DNA of 11,917 bases from Candidatus Altimarinota bacterium (GTDB lineage: Bacteria > Patescibacteriota > Gracilibacteria > RBG-16-42-10), in assembly GCA_017984655.1 (NCBI GenBank), contig JAGNZB010000037.1, positions 1-11,917 of the forward strand, in the 5' to 3' direction. The translations under genes were made by a program, and so were the position numbers. Below are positions 1 to 7,262 of this stretch, in pieces (position 1 is the stretch's first letter; each line of letters opens with the position of its first letter). Below the pieces are notes generated by a model. That model was given only the letters and a program-made list of their open reading frames with translations, searched no databases and had not been told where the DNA came from.

Positions 1-231
1 CCGGGATACTCGGCAAGGTCCTTCACCTTGTTCAGGATGACGGAAGGGAGAGATGAGGATGAGGAATAAGGATGGGACCATAAAAGTGAAAGTAAAAGTA
101 AACGTGAATGGAAAGCCTGATGATGGTTGGCGTCGTAATACTGGTTCCAATTCCTAATTACCAATTCCTCATTCCTAATTTGAGCCCACCGTTTTCTTCA
201 TTTGTAATTTGTAATTTATAATTTGTAATTT
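1..231 (+). repeat. Truncated copy A of a dispersed mosaic intergenic repeat
   Basis: No gene is visible in this stretch. It is homologous, in the same orientation, to the element at 8708-9051. Positions 5-26 match 8789-8810 exactly, and 53-73 match 8878-8898 exactly. The modules run in the same order: a core reading GGTCCTTCAC near 17-40, a G/A-rich ATGAGGATGAGG block, GGACCATAAAAGT, a purine-rich hexamer-like stretch (AAAGTA/AACGTG), an AATTCCTAATTACC block and finally a TTTGTAATTTGTAA block. Copy A lacks the second core copy that copy B carries. Its left end is cut by the window, so a left inverted repeat cannot be seen. Its right end abuts the stop codon of the methyltransferase gene, so it also forms that gene's 3' flank. 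Confidence 0.8.
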
Positions 232-897
232 CTATCTCATTTTACTCACCAACAATCCATCTCCAACCGACAGTAACACTGTAGTAAACTCTTCACTCTT
301 CATGATTTTTTCCCGATATTGCTTCATATCGTTGCCTCTATCAATGGCATTGTCGGCGATCAAGAGGGCTCCTGGGCGCAAATGTGGGCGTAGTTGGTCC
401 AAGTAGACAACGTAGCGACTGCGGTCGCAATCTAGGAGGACTAGGTCGAATTGATCTTGGCAGGACTTCAGGTATTGATCGACAGCTTGGTGCTCTGTAG
501 TGATCAGCTCAGCTACCCCAGCCATTTGGAAATTTTTGGCAGCCAAGGGATGCTTCAGTGTCGATACCTCTACCGTGACGATGCTCCCCGCTTGATTGGC
601 CTGCAGAGCCGCAGCCATATAGATTGTCGATGCACCAAATGAAGTACCAAGCTCGAGAATTTTAGCAGGCTTGAGCTGACGAACAATCTGAAAAAGTAAT
701 TCACCACTAACAGCCTCGATTGGCCAAGCACGCAGATAATCAAACTTGTGAGCACTATCGTCAATCTGTCCTTGCATCGCCTTCTGATCAGCAACGTAAA
801 TGGTTGCCAAAGTATCTTGCACCGCTTGAGGAAGCACCACAGGTATACTTCTTAGCACCTGTTCATCAAATCCTAAAGCAGCAAAAAGATTGTTCAT
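232..897 (-). CDS. SAM-dependent class I O-methyltransferase
   Basis: A 221-residue cytosolic methyltransferase of the Rossmann-fold, catechol/caffeoyl-CoA O-methyltransferase type. The SAM-binding motif I reads ILELGTSFGAST (residues 80-91). The acidic residue ending strand 2 is E110 (VTVEVS). LVLLDCDRS (152-160) supplies the D156 equivalent of the family's metal/catalytic aspartate, and LLIADNA (178-184) supplies the D182-N183 pair. The D/D-N arrangement is what metal-dependent members of this family use. Length matches the family (about 210-230). The substrate cannot be told from sequence. The gene is a single unit, divergent from tRNA-Ala, starting at ATG (895-897) and ending in TAG. I see no Shine-Dalgarno site. 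The only candidate promoter is a weak TGTTAGTTT (916-924, minus strand), 18 nt from the start. A perfect 10-bp palindrome AACAATTGTT (921-930) overlaps it and could be an operator or chance. Family assignment is firm; the specific role is open. Confidence 0.85.
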   Translation of the reverse strand: MNNLFAALGFDEQVLRSIPVVLPQAVQDTLATIYVADQKAMQGQIDDSAHKFDYLRAWPIEAVSGELLFQIVRQLKPAKILELGTSFGASTIYMAAALQANQAGSIVTVEVSTLKHPLAAKNFQMAGVAELITTEHQAVDQYLKSCQDQFDLVLLDCDRSRYVVYLDQLRPHLRPGALLIADNAIDRGNDMKQYREKIMKSEEFTTVLLSVGDGLLVSKMR

Positions 898-941
898 GTA
901 GTCAAAAAGATCAAAAAACTAACAATTGTTCAAAATGATTA

Positions 942-970
942 TTGCCGAACTGCTGAGTTTTTGCTACCTT
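942..970 (+). promoter_or_regulatory. Promoter of tRNA-Ala
   Basis: TTGCCG (942-947), a 17-nt spacer and TACCTT (965-970), preceded by TGC to make an extended -10 (TGCTACCTT, 962-970). The expected start is near 977, giving a tRNA precursor leader of about 35 nt. The -10 itself is only 3/6 to consensus, but the same extended -10 recurs at other genes here. Confidence 0.5.
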
Positions 971-1011
971 ATCGGCGCTTTGTAACAAAAGCACTAGGTT
1001 TCTACATTTAC

Positions 1012-1088
1012 GGGCCGGTAGTCTCAGTTGGTAGAGCGCCTGCTTTGCAAGCAGGAGGTCATGGGTTCGACCCCCATCCGGTCCACCA
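1012..1088 (+). tRNA. tRNA-Ala (anticodon UGC), CCA encoded
   Basis: The full cloverleaf can be drawn by hand. The acceptor GGGCCGG (1012-1018) pairs with CCGGTCC (1078-1084), followed by A and an encoded CCA (1086-1088). G1014 pairs with T1082, which is the G3:U70 wobble that is the main identity element for alanyl-tRNA synthetase. The anticodon stem is CCTGC/GCAGG, with loop TTTGCAA and anticodon TGC at 1046-1048. The T arm is ATGGG-TTCGACC-CCCAT. The D region reads TAG-TCTC-AGTTGGTA-GAGC. Total length is 77 nt, one more than the usual 76, because of one additional base between the acceptor and D stems. The D stem is therefore left with three good pairs and a T-C mismatch at its outer end. 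The gene is a single tRNA, divergent from the methyltransferase gene. Confidence 0.96.
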
Positions 1089-1148
1089 ACGATCGCATCA
1101 GTGATCGTCTTATCCTCGTCCTTATCTTCACAGATAAAGGATTATTTT
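1089..1148 (+). terminator. Two successive hairpins after tRNA-Ala, possible terminator
   Basis: The first hairpin starts on the base after CCA: ACGATCGC (1089-1096), loop ATCA, GTGATCGT (1101-1108). This is 8 bp with one G-U pair. The second is CCTTATCT (1120-1127), loop TCAC, AGATAAAGG (1132-1140) with one bulged A, and it is followed by ATTATTTT. The second looks more like an intrinsic terminator; the first may mark the tRNA 3' processing region. Both stems are modest. Confidence 0.4.
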
Positions 1149-1172
1149 AAGATAGGGTGATTCTTGGCGATC

Positions 1173-1269
1173 GAAGGATGAGAATCAGGATAAGGATATG
1201 AGGGACCATAAAAGTAAAGATGAATGAGGTATCTTTACATTCACCTTTACTTTTACCTTTACCTTTAAG
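1173..1269. repeat. Copy C: head-to-head fragment of the mosaic repeat forming a long hairpin
   Basis: The left part (about 1173-1219) resembles the middle of copies A and B, including GGGACCATAAAAGTAAAG at 1202-1219. The right part (about 1233-1269) is the same purine-rich module inverted. The two halves pair as an 18-position stem, 1209-1226 with 1238-1255, with 17 matches, one A-C mismatch and an 11-nt loop. It lies in the 309-bp gap between tRNA-Ala and the next gene and has no coding content. No T-run follows, so it does not look like a plain terminator. Confidence 0.75.
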
Positions 1270-1332
1270 AATCCGGTAGTTAGTAAACAATAGTTGTTCC
1301 AAATAACATCCAATCCCCACACACCGCTTAAT

Positions 1333-1381
1333 TTGACAATTCTTGCCTGAATGGCAAGATTAGGTCTTGGCGTGATACCTT
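1333..1381 (+). promoter_or_regulatory. Promoter region of the 1398 gene with a palindrome
   Basis: Two overlapping readings are possible. One is a perfect -35, TTGACA (1333-1338), with only a poor -10 (AAGATT, 1356-1361). The other is an extended -10, TGATACCTT (1373-1381), like that of tRNA-Ala, ending 16 nt before the ATG but without a good -35. Between them lies a perfect inverted repeat TCTTGCC-TGAAT-GGCAAGA (1341-1359), a plausible operator. Which box is used is undecided. Confidence 0.4.
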
Positions 1382-1397
1382 AGCTGACTTTGCTTTT

Positions 1398-2231
1398 ATG
1401 AAACCTCGTGAGCGACAAGTCTTCGAACATAGTCTCAAAGACTTTTATCATAAATTGCATACTGTTGCTCAAGATGTTCGTAATGTCAGCGAAATCTGTT
1501 TTGCACTCACCCCCCAGCAAGCGCGATTCTTGATTTACTTTATCATGGCATCGTGCCCCAGTGAGGATAAACAAGCCAACTTTACCAGACTAAGGGGAAC
1601 CGACTATCATGAAGCGGCTACTGTCGGTCAACTTTTGCGCCAGACTCCCAAAGCAAACCTAGACATCTATCGCAAAACCCTCCTCCATCCTGAACTCCCG
1701 TCATTTATTGGCCGAGCGGTAACATTGGTAAAGAAAGCAGGCTTACAATGGGACCCCAGACCGCTTTCTACCGTGCCTAGCTATGTAGACCAGTATCACG
1801 CTATTCAAGCGACGCCAGCGTTTGCTCGTGACCTACCAGCTCAACATGACAGTGTCATGCTCACTAGATTGGGCGACATTGGGCAGGCTCTAGCTCTTTT
1901 GCGCTTATCCCCACTACTTTTTGAGATTGAAAGCCTTGCTGATCAGCTCCAGAAAAGCTCTCTAGCCTATCGTCTAGGTGTAGAATTACAAGTCGATCCT
2001 GTAGTCGCCCTCCAAGATATAGCTACGATTCTCCAGTCTCCAGCACTCACAAAGAGATTAGTAAGAAGCCTCGACGAGGATTTGCTGTTGATTGCTGAAC
2101 TAGATCGCTGCTTGGTCAGTCCCACCCAGCAACTCCAAACACAACCCGATCACCAGGCAATGAAGCTGGTGGGTATCGAAAGAGAACTGATGAGACCCCT
2201 CCTAGTCACTCCAGAGTGGACAGGCAACTAA
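1398..2231 (+). CDS. Hypothetical protein, predicted helical and soluble
   Basis: An intact 277-residue reading frame from ATG to TAA that I do not recognise. It has no signal peptide and no convincing membrane helix; the hydrophobic stretch FLIYFIM (44-50) is too short. Much of it reads as amphipathic helix, for example 160-240, which is rich in Leu, Ala, Gln and charged residues. There are three cysteines (34, 53, 238) with no metal-binding spacing. The N-terminus is basic (MKPRERQ), and residues 60-135 hold many Arg, Lys and Tyr. The gene has its own promoter region and sits between tRNA-Ala and convergent gltX, so the neighbours give no functional hint. No Shine-Dalgarno site precedes the ATG. 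The coding call rests on length, clean ends and ordinary amino-acid composition. An antisense frame at 1380-1574 is only a shadow. Confidence 0.8.
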   Translation: MKPRERQVFEHSLKDFYHKLHTVAQDVRNVSEICFALTPQQARFLIYFIMASCPSEDKQANFTRLRGTDYHEAATVGQLLRQTPKANLDIYRKTLLHPELPSFIGRAVTLVKKAGLQWDPRPLSTVPSYVDQYHAIQATPAFARDLPAQHDSVMLTRLGDIGQALALLRLSPLLFEIESLADQLQKSSLAYRLGVELQVDPVVALQDIATILQSPALTKRLVRSLDEDLLLIAELDRCLVSPTQQLQTQPDHQAMKLVGIERELMRPLLVTPEWTGN

Positions 2232-2265
2232 ATTAGCTACAAAAATTTACCAGCCCAATATAAGA

Positions 2266-2293
2266 AGGTATCCTGAACAAATGCAGAATACCT
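2266..2293. other. Hairpin between convergent genes
   Basis: AGGTATCCTG (2266-2275), an 8-nt loop and CAGAATACCT (2284-2293) pair with one internal mismatch. It lies in the 72-bp gap where the hypothetical gene and gltX converge, so it could end transcription from either side. It lacks a T-run on either strand, so it is not a typical intrinsic terminator. Confidence 0.3.
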
Positions 2294-2303
2294 GTCTCAA
2301 CCG

Positions 2304-3998
2304 CTAGATCTGAGTACCTCGCTGCAGACGGACTTTGACTGTATCTGTACCGAGAATCTTCATCACCCAATATAAATCGGGAGATCGGTTCTTGCCAGTG
2401 AGATAGACACGATAGATCTTGGCAATATCACCGAAGTGCCCTTTGTAGAGTTCTGGTGACTGCTTGAACAGCTTCACATCAGGAGCGAAACCAAGGCCTT
2501 CTGCGATCGCTTTGAGCTTAGTAATCCACGTATCTTTATCGTCTTCAGGACTATAACCAACCATCATTTGCTCACAGGCTGCTTTGATAATCTCAGGTGA
2601 GAAAGTAGCTAAGTTTTCAGCAATCACAGCCTGACTACTTTCGTTCCAGCCCTTCTCAAACCAATCAGCAAAGAAAAAACTAATTTCGCTACGAAGATCA
2701 GACCACTTCGCCAGATCCTTGCGTTGCTCAGCGCCACCGCGCTCAATACCAATGATTTGCAACATGTAAGCTTTTTCTGCCTGCATTTTGGTAGCCAATT
2801 CCTGGTCGTGTCGCTGAGCCCAGGCTAAGGCAAGTTCATAGACATGCTCACTACTCATGCGACCAATGATATTTTTACAAATGTTCTCAATCTTGCGAGT
2901 GTCCAATAGTGCACCACTTTTACCAAGGCCACTCAGTTTAAATTCGAATTCTTGGTAACTTGCATCAATATGATTTTTCTTCCACTCTTCGAAATTTGAG
3001 TTGGCAATGTTTAGTAGATATTCCAGGACACCATCGCGTGGGTAGCCTAATTGATCATATGCCTGCACATTGGCTTCGGGATCCTTACGTTTACTGAGCT
3101 TGCGACGATTGCCATTGTCTAGCTTATCGATAGGACCAATCTGCGCGTACTGAGGGACAGTCCAACCGAACGCTTCGAATAGTTGATGATGCAAAGTCAT
3201 CGATGGTAGCCACTCGTCAGAGCGAATCACATGAGTAGTACGCATAAAGTGATCATCTACAGCATGAGCTAAATGATACACAGGCAACCCATCAGAGGTC
3301 TTCATCAACACAATATCGTTATCATTCTCAGGTAGTTGTAACTTGCCTTTCACCAAATCAACCACTTGGCGACGGACTCGTTCTGAACCAGAATTACGGA
3401 AACGAATTACTTCATAAGGCTCACCTGATTGTAGTTTTGCAATCATTTCATCTGCAGACACATGACGCCATTTTGAAAATCGGCCATAGATCCCAGGACG
3501 AATTTTTGACTGAGCCTGCTCTTTAGAAACTCTCTCCAGCTCTTCATGATTCATCCAACATGGATACGCCAGCCCCTGTTCGATCAAGTACTTAATACAA
3601 ATCTGATAGATACTTGCCCGTCGGCTTTGCATATAAGGACCATATTCTCCCACTTCAGATTCCAAGCTAGTGGGTCCCTCATCAATAGTGATCTCATAAT
3701 CCCGAAGTGAGTCGACGATTAGTTCGATCGCCCCAGGGACGAAACGTTTTTGGTCAGTGTCTTCAATACGCAACATTAGTACCCCTTTACTTTGAACAGC
3801 TGCACGAGCACAAATCAACGCCAAATAAAGTAAACCAATATGCATAAATCCAGTGGGACTAGGAGCAATCCGAGTCACGATTGCTCCCTCAGACAGCTGT
3901 CGTGCAGGATAGCGTTGTTCTAGGTCAGCCAGCGTCTGGGTCACTTCAGGAAAAAGGAGATCCGCGATTTGTTTATTTTGTGCTTCAGTAAAAGACAT
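2304..3998 (-). CDS. gltX: Glutamate--tRNA ligase (GluRS), long form
   Basis: A class I aminoacyl-tRNA synthetase that charges tRNA-Glu with glutamate in the cytosol. The ATP-binding HIGH region is PSPTGFMHIGLLYLAL (46-60 region, HIGL at 53-56), and the KMSKS equivalent is KLSKR (300-304). LRIEDTDQKR (76-85), GEYGPYMQS (117-125) and HAVDDHFMRTTHVIRSDEW (about 245-263) are typical GluRS catalytic-domain blocks. At 564 residues it is longer than the common bacterial form (about 470). The N-terminal extension of about 40 residues before PSPTG and the KDPEANVQAYDQLGYP / LNIANSNFEEW blocks recall the longer GluRS type I know from Clostridia and some uncultured lineages. The zinc-binding cysteines found in some GluRSs are missing (AYPCWMNHEEL keeps one Cys). 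The C-terminus keeps VYLTGKNRSPDLYWVMKILG. Whether it also charges tRNA-Gln cannot be told here. ATG start, TAG stop, no clear Shine-Dalgarno site. Confidence 0.96.
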   Translation of the reverse strand: MSFTEAQNKQIADLLFPEVTQTLADLEQRYPARQLSEGAIVTRIAPSPTGFMHIGLLYLALICARAAVQSKGVLMLRIEDTDQKRFVPGAIELIVDSLRDYEITIDEGPTSLESEVGEYGPYMQSRRASIYQICIKYLIEQGLAYPCWMNHEELERVSKEQAQSKIRPGIYGRFSKWRHVSADEMIAKLQSGEPYEVIRFRNSGSERVRRQVVDLVKGKLQLPENDNDIVLMKTSDGLPVYHLAHAVDDHFMRTTHVIRSDEWLPSMTLHHQLFEAFGWTVPQYAQIGPIDKLDNGNRRKLSKRKDPEANVQAYDQLGYPRDGVLEYLLNIANSNFEEWKKNHIDASYQEFEFKLSGLGKSGALLDTRKIENICKNIIGRMSSEHVYELALAWAQRHDQELATKMQAEKAYMLQIIGIERGGAEQRKDLAKWSDLRSEISFFFADWFEKGWNESSQAVIAENLATFSPEIIKAACEQMMVGYSPEDDKDTWITKLKAIAEGLGFAPDVKLFKQSPELYKGHFGDIAKIYRVYLTGKNRSPDLYWVMKILGTDTVKVRLQRGTQI

Positions 3999-4017
3999 GA
4001 GAGTATTTTTAACAAAA

Positions 4018-4030
4018 CCAAGATAGCAAA
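4018..4030 (-). promoter_or_regulatory. Extended -10 promoter of gltX
   Basis: On the minus strand the stretch reads TTTGCTATCTTGG, containing the extended -10 TGC-TATCTT (4028 down to 4020). It ends 21 nt before the gltX ATG, giving a leader of about 15 nt. I see no good -35. The same 13-mer precedes the gene at 7357 (7320-7332). Confidence 0.5.
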
Positions 4031-4078
4031 AATCTGATGTCGCTGAAATAAAATAGTGAGACTAGGGAGAAGAACAGC

Positions 4079-4107
4079 TTGTCAGTATGATACAAATTGG
4101 TAATGAT
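4079..4107 (+). promoter_or_regulatory. Promoter of the SLH-domain gene
   Basis: TTGTCA (4079-4084, 5/6 to consensus), a 17-nt spacer and AATGAT (4102-4107, 4/6). An overlapping alternative is the extended -10 TGATACAAA (4088-4096). With AATGAT, the AAGGGAG at 4108-4114 would lie around the transcription start and could not act as a ribosome site. With the upstream alternative it could. Confidence 0.45.
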
Positions 4108-4123
4108 AAGGGAGTCTTAGCCA

Positions 4124-4753
4124 TTGTCCATGCGTTCATTCAAAGTCGCTCTCAGTCTGATTAGTTTGGTCAGTTTCATTCCTCAAGCAGGCGCAGACTT
4201 TGCTGATGTCCCCAGCAATCATCCTGACGCAGCAGCGATTTACTTTCTCCAGAGCCAGCACATTGTCACTGGTAGCGAAGATGGACTGTTTCATCCGGAG
4301 CGGAGTCTGACTCGATGTGAACTCACCAAAGTGGCCTTATTGGTAGCAAAGATCACACCGATCAATGTCGCATCTTCTAGTTTCTCTGATGTCCCTGTCA
4401 GCAATTGGTGTGCCAGCTATGCCAATACCGCTCGTGGGCACAGTATCCTTCAGGGCTATCCTGATGGGACATTCCGTCCCCAGCAAGCAGTCACAGAGAT
4501 CGAAGGTTTGAAGATTCTCATTAATAGTCTCAATGTGCAATTGCCTAGTGTTACGATCAATCTCTACGATGATGTCCGCTCTACTGATTGGTGGGCGCCG
4601 TACATCATGTATGTCAGGAATTTCCAGTTGAGCGATATCCCTAGTGGATCCACCTACGACATCAGCAATGTCTTGTACCGAAACAAAATGGCGCGGATTA
4701 TTTATCGAGGCTTACAAACGAAACAAACCGGCAAACCTTTTTTCTACCAATAA
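4124..4753 (+). CDS. Secreted protein of three S-layer homology (SLH) domains
   Basis: A 209-residue exported protein built almost only of SLH domains, the modules that in other bacteria bind cell-wall polymer and hold proteins on the surface. A signal peptide (basic MRSFK, hydrophobic VALSLISLVSF, then AGA cleavage before DFADVP at about residue 25) is followed by three repeats. These are FADVPSNHPDAAAIYFLQ...LTRCELTKVALL (about 26-76), FSDVPVSNWCASYA...GYPDGTFRPQ (about 87-137) and YDDVRSTDWWAPYI...LYRNKMARIIYRG (about 148-198). The third is the most diverged. C65 and C96 could form a disulfide after export. There is no catalytic or adhesion domain attached. The start is uncertain: TTG at 4124 lies 9 nt after AAGGGAG, while the ATG at 4130 gives a cleaner signal peptide start (MRSFK) and the leader length usual in this window. 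The gene is monocistronic, divergent from gltX and convergent with leuS. Confidence 0.9.
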   Translation: MSMRSFKVALSLISLVSFIPQAGADFADVPSNHPDAAAIYFLQSQHIVTGSEDGLFHPERSLTRCELTKVALLVAKITPINVASSSFSDVPVSNWCASYANTARGHSILQGYPDGTFRPQQAVTEIEGLKILINSLNVQLPSVTINLYDDVRSTDWWAPYIMYVRNFQLSDIPSGSTYDISNVLYRNKMARIIYRGLQTKQTGKPFFYQ

Positions 4754-4774
4754 ACAAATCAGTTCGAGCGCTAC

Positions 4775-4816
4775 AAAAAAGAGCTAATCAATACATGACG
4801 ATTAGCTCTTTTAAAA
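4775..4816. terminator. Bidirectional intrinsic terminator between the SLH gene and leuS
   Basis: A perfect 13-bp stem: AAAAGAGCTAATC (4777-4789) with GATTAGCTCTTTT (4800-4812), and a 10-nt loop. A-runs on the left and T-runs on the right give a U-tract on both strands (TTTT at 4809-4812 on plus; TTTTTT from 4780-4775 on minus). It sits exactly between the two convergent stop codons and serves both genes. Confidence 0.9.
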
Positions 4817-4829
4817 TTGTGTGTACCAA

Positions 4830-7241
4830 CTACTGTTTGACCACAAAGTTGATCATCTTCTTCGGCACAAAGATTTCTTTGAGCAGATCGCCTTCGCTCA
4901 GCCACTTGGCAATCACCGGCTCTTGTTTTGCCAAAGCGAGTGCGGCATCTTTGGTAATATCGACAGGAACAGACAAGACATGCCTCACTTTACCATTGAT
5001 CTGCACAGGCAAGTCGATCTGGCTATCTTCAAGATACTTCTCTTCATATTGTGGCCAAAGCTCACGAACCAGGAATGGCTTATTGCCAATCACTTCCCAA
5101 AGTTCTTCGGTCAGATGTGGCGCAAATGGTGACAGGATTCTGAGGAGATTTTCGAAATCAGGCCGATAGAGAGTATTCTGCTCAGTTAAAGCGTTGACAT
5201 AGATCATTAGCTGACTGATCGCGGTGTTGAAAGACAAAGCCATGATATCTTCACCAACTTTCTTGATCGTCTTGTGCAGCATCACCGTCAACGAATCGAT
5301 CGGAGAGCCAGTTAAAGGTTTCTCAGCAAGACGCCATACTTTCTGAAGAAAACGATTGGTACCTTCAATTGATTTTGTACTCCAAGGTTTCATCTCGCTA
5401 AAAGGCCCCATAAACATCTCATAGAGACGGAAGGTATCAGGACCATATTGGGAGATGATCTCATCTGGATTGACGACATTGCCACGAGATTTACTCATCT
5501 TCTGGTGATTTTCACCCAGGATCATGCCTTGGTGACGCAGCGCCTTGAATGGTTCTGCAAATGGCACGACACCAATGTCGAAGAGGAATTGATTCCAAAA
5601 ACGAGCATAGAGCAAGTGCAATACAGCATGCTCAGCACCACCGACATACATATCGACAGGACCAAACTTCTTCAGTAAGTCATAATCAGCAAGCACTTTA
5701 TCATTGCGAGGGTCGATAAATCTGAGGAAATACCAACATGAGCCGCCCCACTGAGGCATAGTATTAGTTTCACGCTTTCCAGGTCCATTACACTCAGGAC
5801 AAGTGGTATTGACCCACTCGCTAATCGCTGCCAATGGTGATTCACCAGTACCTGTTGGTTCATACTTCTCGACTTCAGGCAGCAATAATGGCAACTGATC
5901 TTCAGGTACAGCTACTGGGCCACACTGCTCACAGTGCACGATTGGAATTGGCTCACCCCAATAGCGTTGGCGAGAGAAGATCCAATCATGAAGACGGTAA
6001 TTCACTTTCTTGCGAGCAAACTGCGCCTTCTCACCAAAAGCTACCGCTTCAGCGCGAGCCTTCTCGCTAGTCATACCAGTCAGGATACCTGAATCTACAC
6101 AAACACCATCATCAGTATAAGCTTCGTCTTCAACTGCTTTCTTGTCAGGAGATTGAGGTTGAATAACCGTCTTGATTGGTAATTGATACTTCTGAGCAAA
6201 AACCAAATCACGGTCATCATGAGCAGGTACCGCCATTACCGCACCGGTGCCATAATGCCCCAACACATAATCTGCTACCCAGATTGGCACATATTCATTG
6301 GTGTAAGGATTACGAGCGAAACTACCAGTGAAGACACCAGTCTTATCCAAGTTGAGTTCGGTGCGCTCCATATCGCTCTTCTTCTTGGTGCTATCTTGAT
6401 AGCGCTCCACCTCAGCTTTCTGAGCATCAGTAACTAGACTACTTAGTAGTGGATGTTCTGGAGCCACGACTACATAAGTACAACCGAAGATCGTATCAAC
6501 TCTTGTCGTGAATACAGTAATTTTTTGTTCAGAGCCATCGACACCGAAGTCAATTTCAGTCCCCTCACTACGTCCGATCCAGTACTCCTGAGCTTGGCGT
6601 GTTTCTTGGGGCCAATCCAGATCTTTGAGTCCCGCCAAGAGCCGATCAGCATAGGCGGTGATCTTGAGCACCCACTGACGCATGTCTTTGCGCTCTACCT
6701 TGGTCCCACAACGATCACAAAGACCATTGACCACTTCTTCATTGGCCAGACCTGTCTTACAACTAGGACACCAGTTGATTGGCAAATATGCCTCATAAGC
6801 TAGACCTTTCTTGAACATCTGCACAAATATCCACTGGGTCCAGCGATAGTAATCAGGCTCGACGGTACTGAGCTCGCGTTCCCAGTCATAAGAGAAACCG
6901 AAGCTGTCTAGCTGACGATGAAAGGTGGTAATATTGGCTTCTGTAGTAGCTCGAGGATGAGTGCCAGTTTTGATCGCATAATTTTCCGCAGGCAGTCCAA
7001 AAGCATCCCAGCCCATCGGATGGAGTACATCACGACCAAGCATACGTTGGTAGCGAGCAATGATATCAGAACCGATATAGCCCAAAGGATGACCAACATG
7101 GAGACCAGCTCCCGATGGATAAGGGAAAAAATCCAGCACATAGTACTTCTCATGACCAGGACGGTCCTCAGTGCGATAGACATGAGCTTCTTGCCAACGA
7201 GTGCGCCACTTCTGGGCAATCGCTTTGTGATCAAATGACAT
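4830..7241 (-). CDS. leuS: Leucine--tRNA ligase (LeuRS)
   Basis: A class Ia aminoacyl-tRNA synthetase that charges tRNA-Leu, with an editing domain that removes mischarged amino acids. Domains in order: catalytic core with FFPYPSGAGLHVGHPLGY (HIGH = HVGH, 48-51); zinc knuckle CPSC/CDRC (C158, C161, C175, C178); CP1 editing domain with TTRVDTIFG (245-253) and AVPAHDDRD (337-345, holding the conserved editing-site Asp); return to the core with WIFSRQRYWGEPIPIV (420-435) and a second Cys set (C437, C440, C481, C484); YVGGAEHAVLHLLYARFW (532-549); KMSKSRGNVVNPD (581-593). The anticodon-binding helical domain follows, and a C-terminal part with VQINGKVR (746-753). At 803 residues it is the normal bacterial single-chain length. 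There is no T-box or attenuator, because the leader is only about 14 nt. ATG start, TAG stop, its own promoter at 7263-7291. Confidence 0.98.
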   Translation of the reverse strand: MSFDHKAIAQKWRTRWQEAHVYRTEDRPGHEKYYVLDFFPYPSGAGLHVGHPLGYIGSDIIARYQRMLGRDVLHPMGWDAFGLPAENYAIKTGTHPRATTEANITTFHRQLDSFGFSYDWERELSTVEPDYYRWTQWIFVQMFKKGLAYEAYLPINWCPSCKTGLANEEVVNGLCDRCGTKVERKDMRQWVLKITAYADRLLAGLKDLDWPQETRQAQEYWIGRSEGTEIDFGVDGSEQKITVFTTRVDTIFGCTYVVVAPEHPLLSSLVTDAQKAEVERYQDSTKKKSDMERTELNLDKTGVFTGSFARNPYTNEYVPIWVADYVLGHYGTGAVMAVPAHDDRDLVFAQKYQLPIKTVIQPQSPDKKAVEDEAYTDDGVCVDSGILTGMTSEKARAEAVAFGEKAQFARKKVNYRLHDWIFSRQRYWGEPIPIVHCEQCGPVAVPEDQLPLLLPEVEKYEPTGTGESPLAAISEWVNTTCPECNGPGKRETNTMPQWGGSCWYFLRFIDPRNDKVLADYDLLKKFGPVDMYVGGAEHAVLHLLYARFWNQFLFDIGVVPFAEPFKALRHQGMILGENHQKMSKSRGNVVNPDEIISQYGPDTFRLYEMFMGPFSEMKPWSTKSIEGTNRFLQKVWRLAEKPLTGSPIDSLTVMLHKTIKKVGEDIMALSFNTAISQLMIYVNALTEQNTLYRPDFENLLRILSPFAPHLTEELWEVIGNKPFLVRELWPQYEEKYLEDSQIDLPVQINGKVRHVLSVPVDITKDAALALAKQEPVIAKWLSEGDLLKEIFVPKKMINFVVKQ

Positions 7242-7262
7242 AGGATATTACTAATCGCTGGC

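Noticed and set aside
1012..1088. tRNA-Ala 3' end as an attachment site for an integrated element
   Set aside because: No integrase gene and no second copy of the tRNA 3' end is seen in the window.
4108..4114. AAGGGAG as a definite Shine-Dalgarno site for the SLH gene
   Set aside because: It fits a TTG start at 4124, but under the best -35/-10 pair it would lie at the transcription start, and no other gene here has such a site; left undecided.
4795..5169. Plus-strand frames of 103 and 124 codons over the 3' end of leuS
   Set aside because: They are antisense shadows of LeuRS; the first begins inside the terminator hairpin, and neither has promoter support.
7242..7262. Possible T-box or attenuator ahead of leuS (and gltX)
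   Set aside because: The predicted leaders are only about 15 nt, far too short for a T-box; no hairpin or T-run is present.
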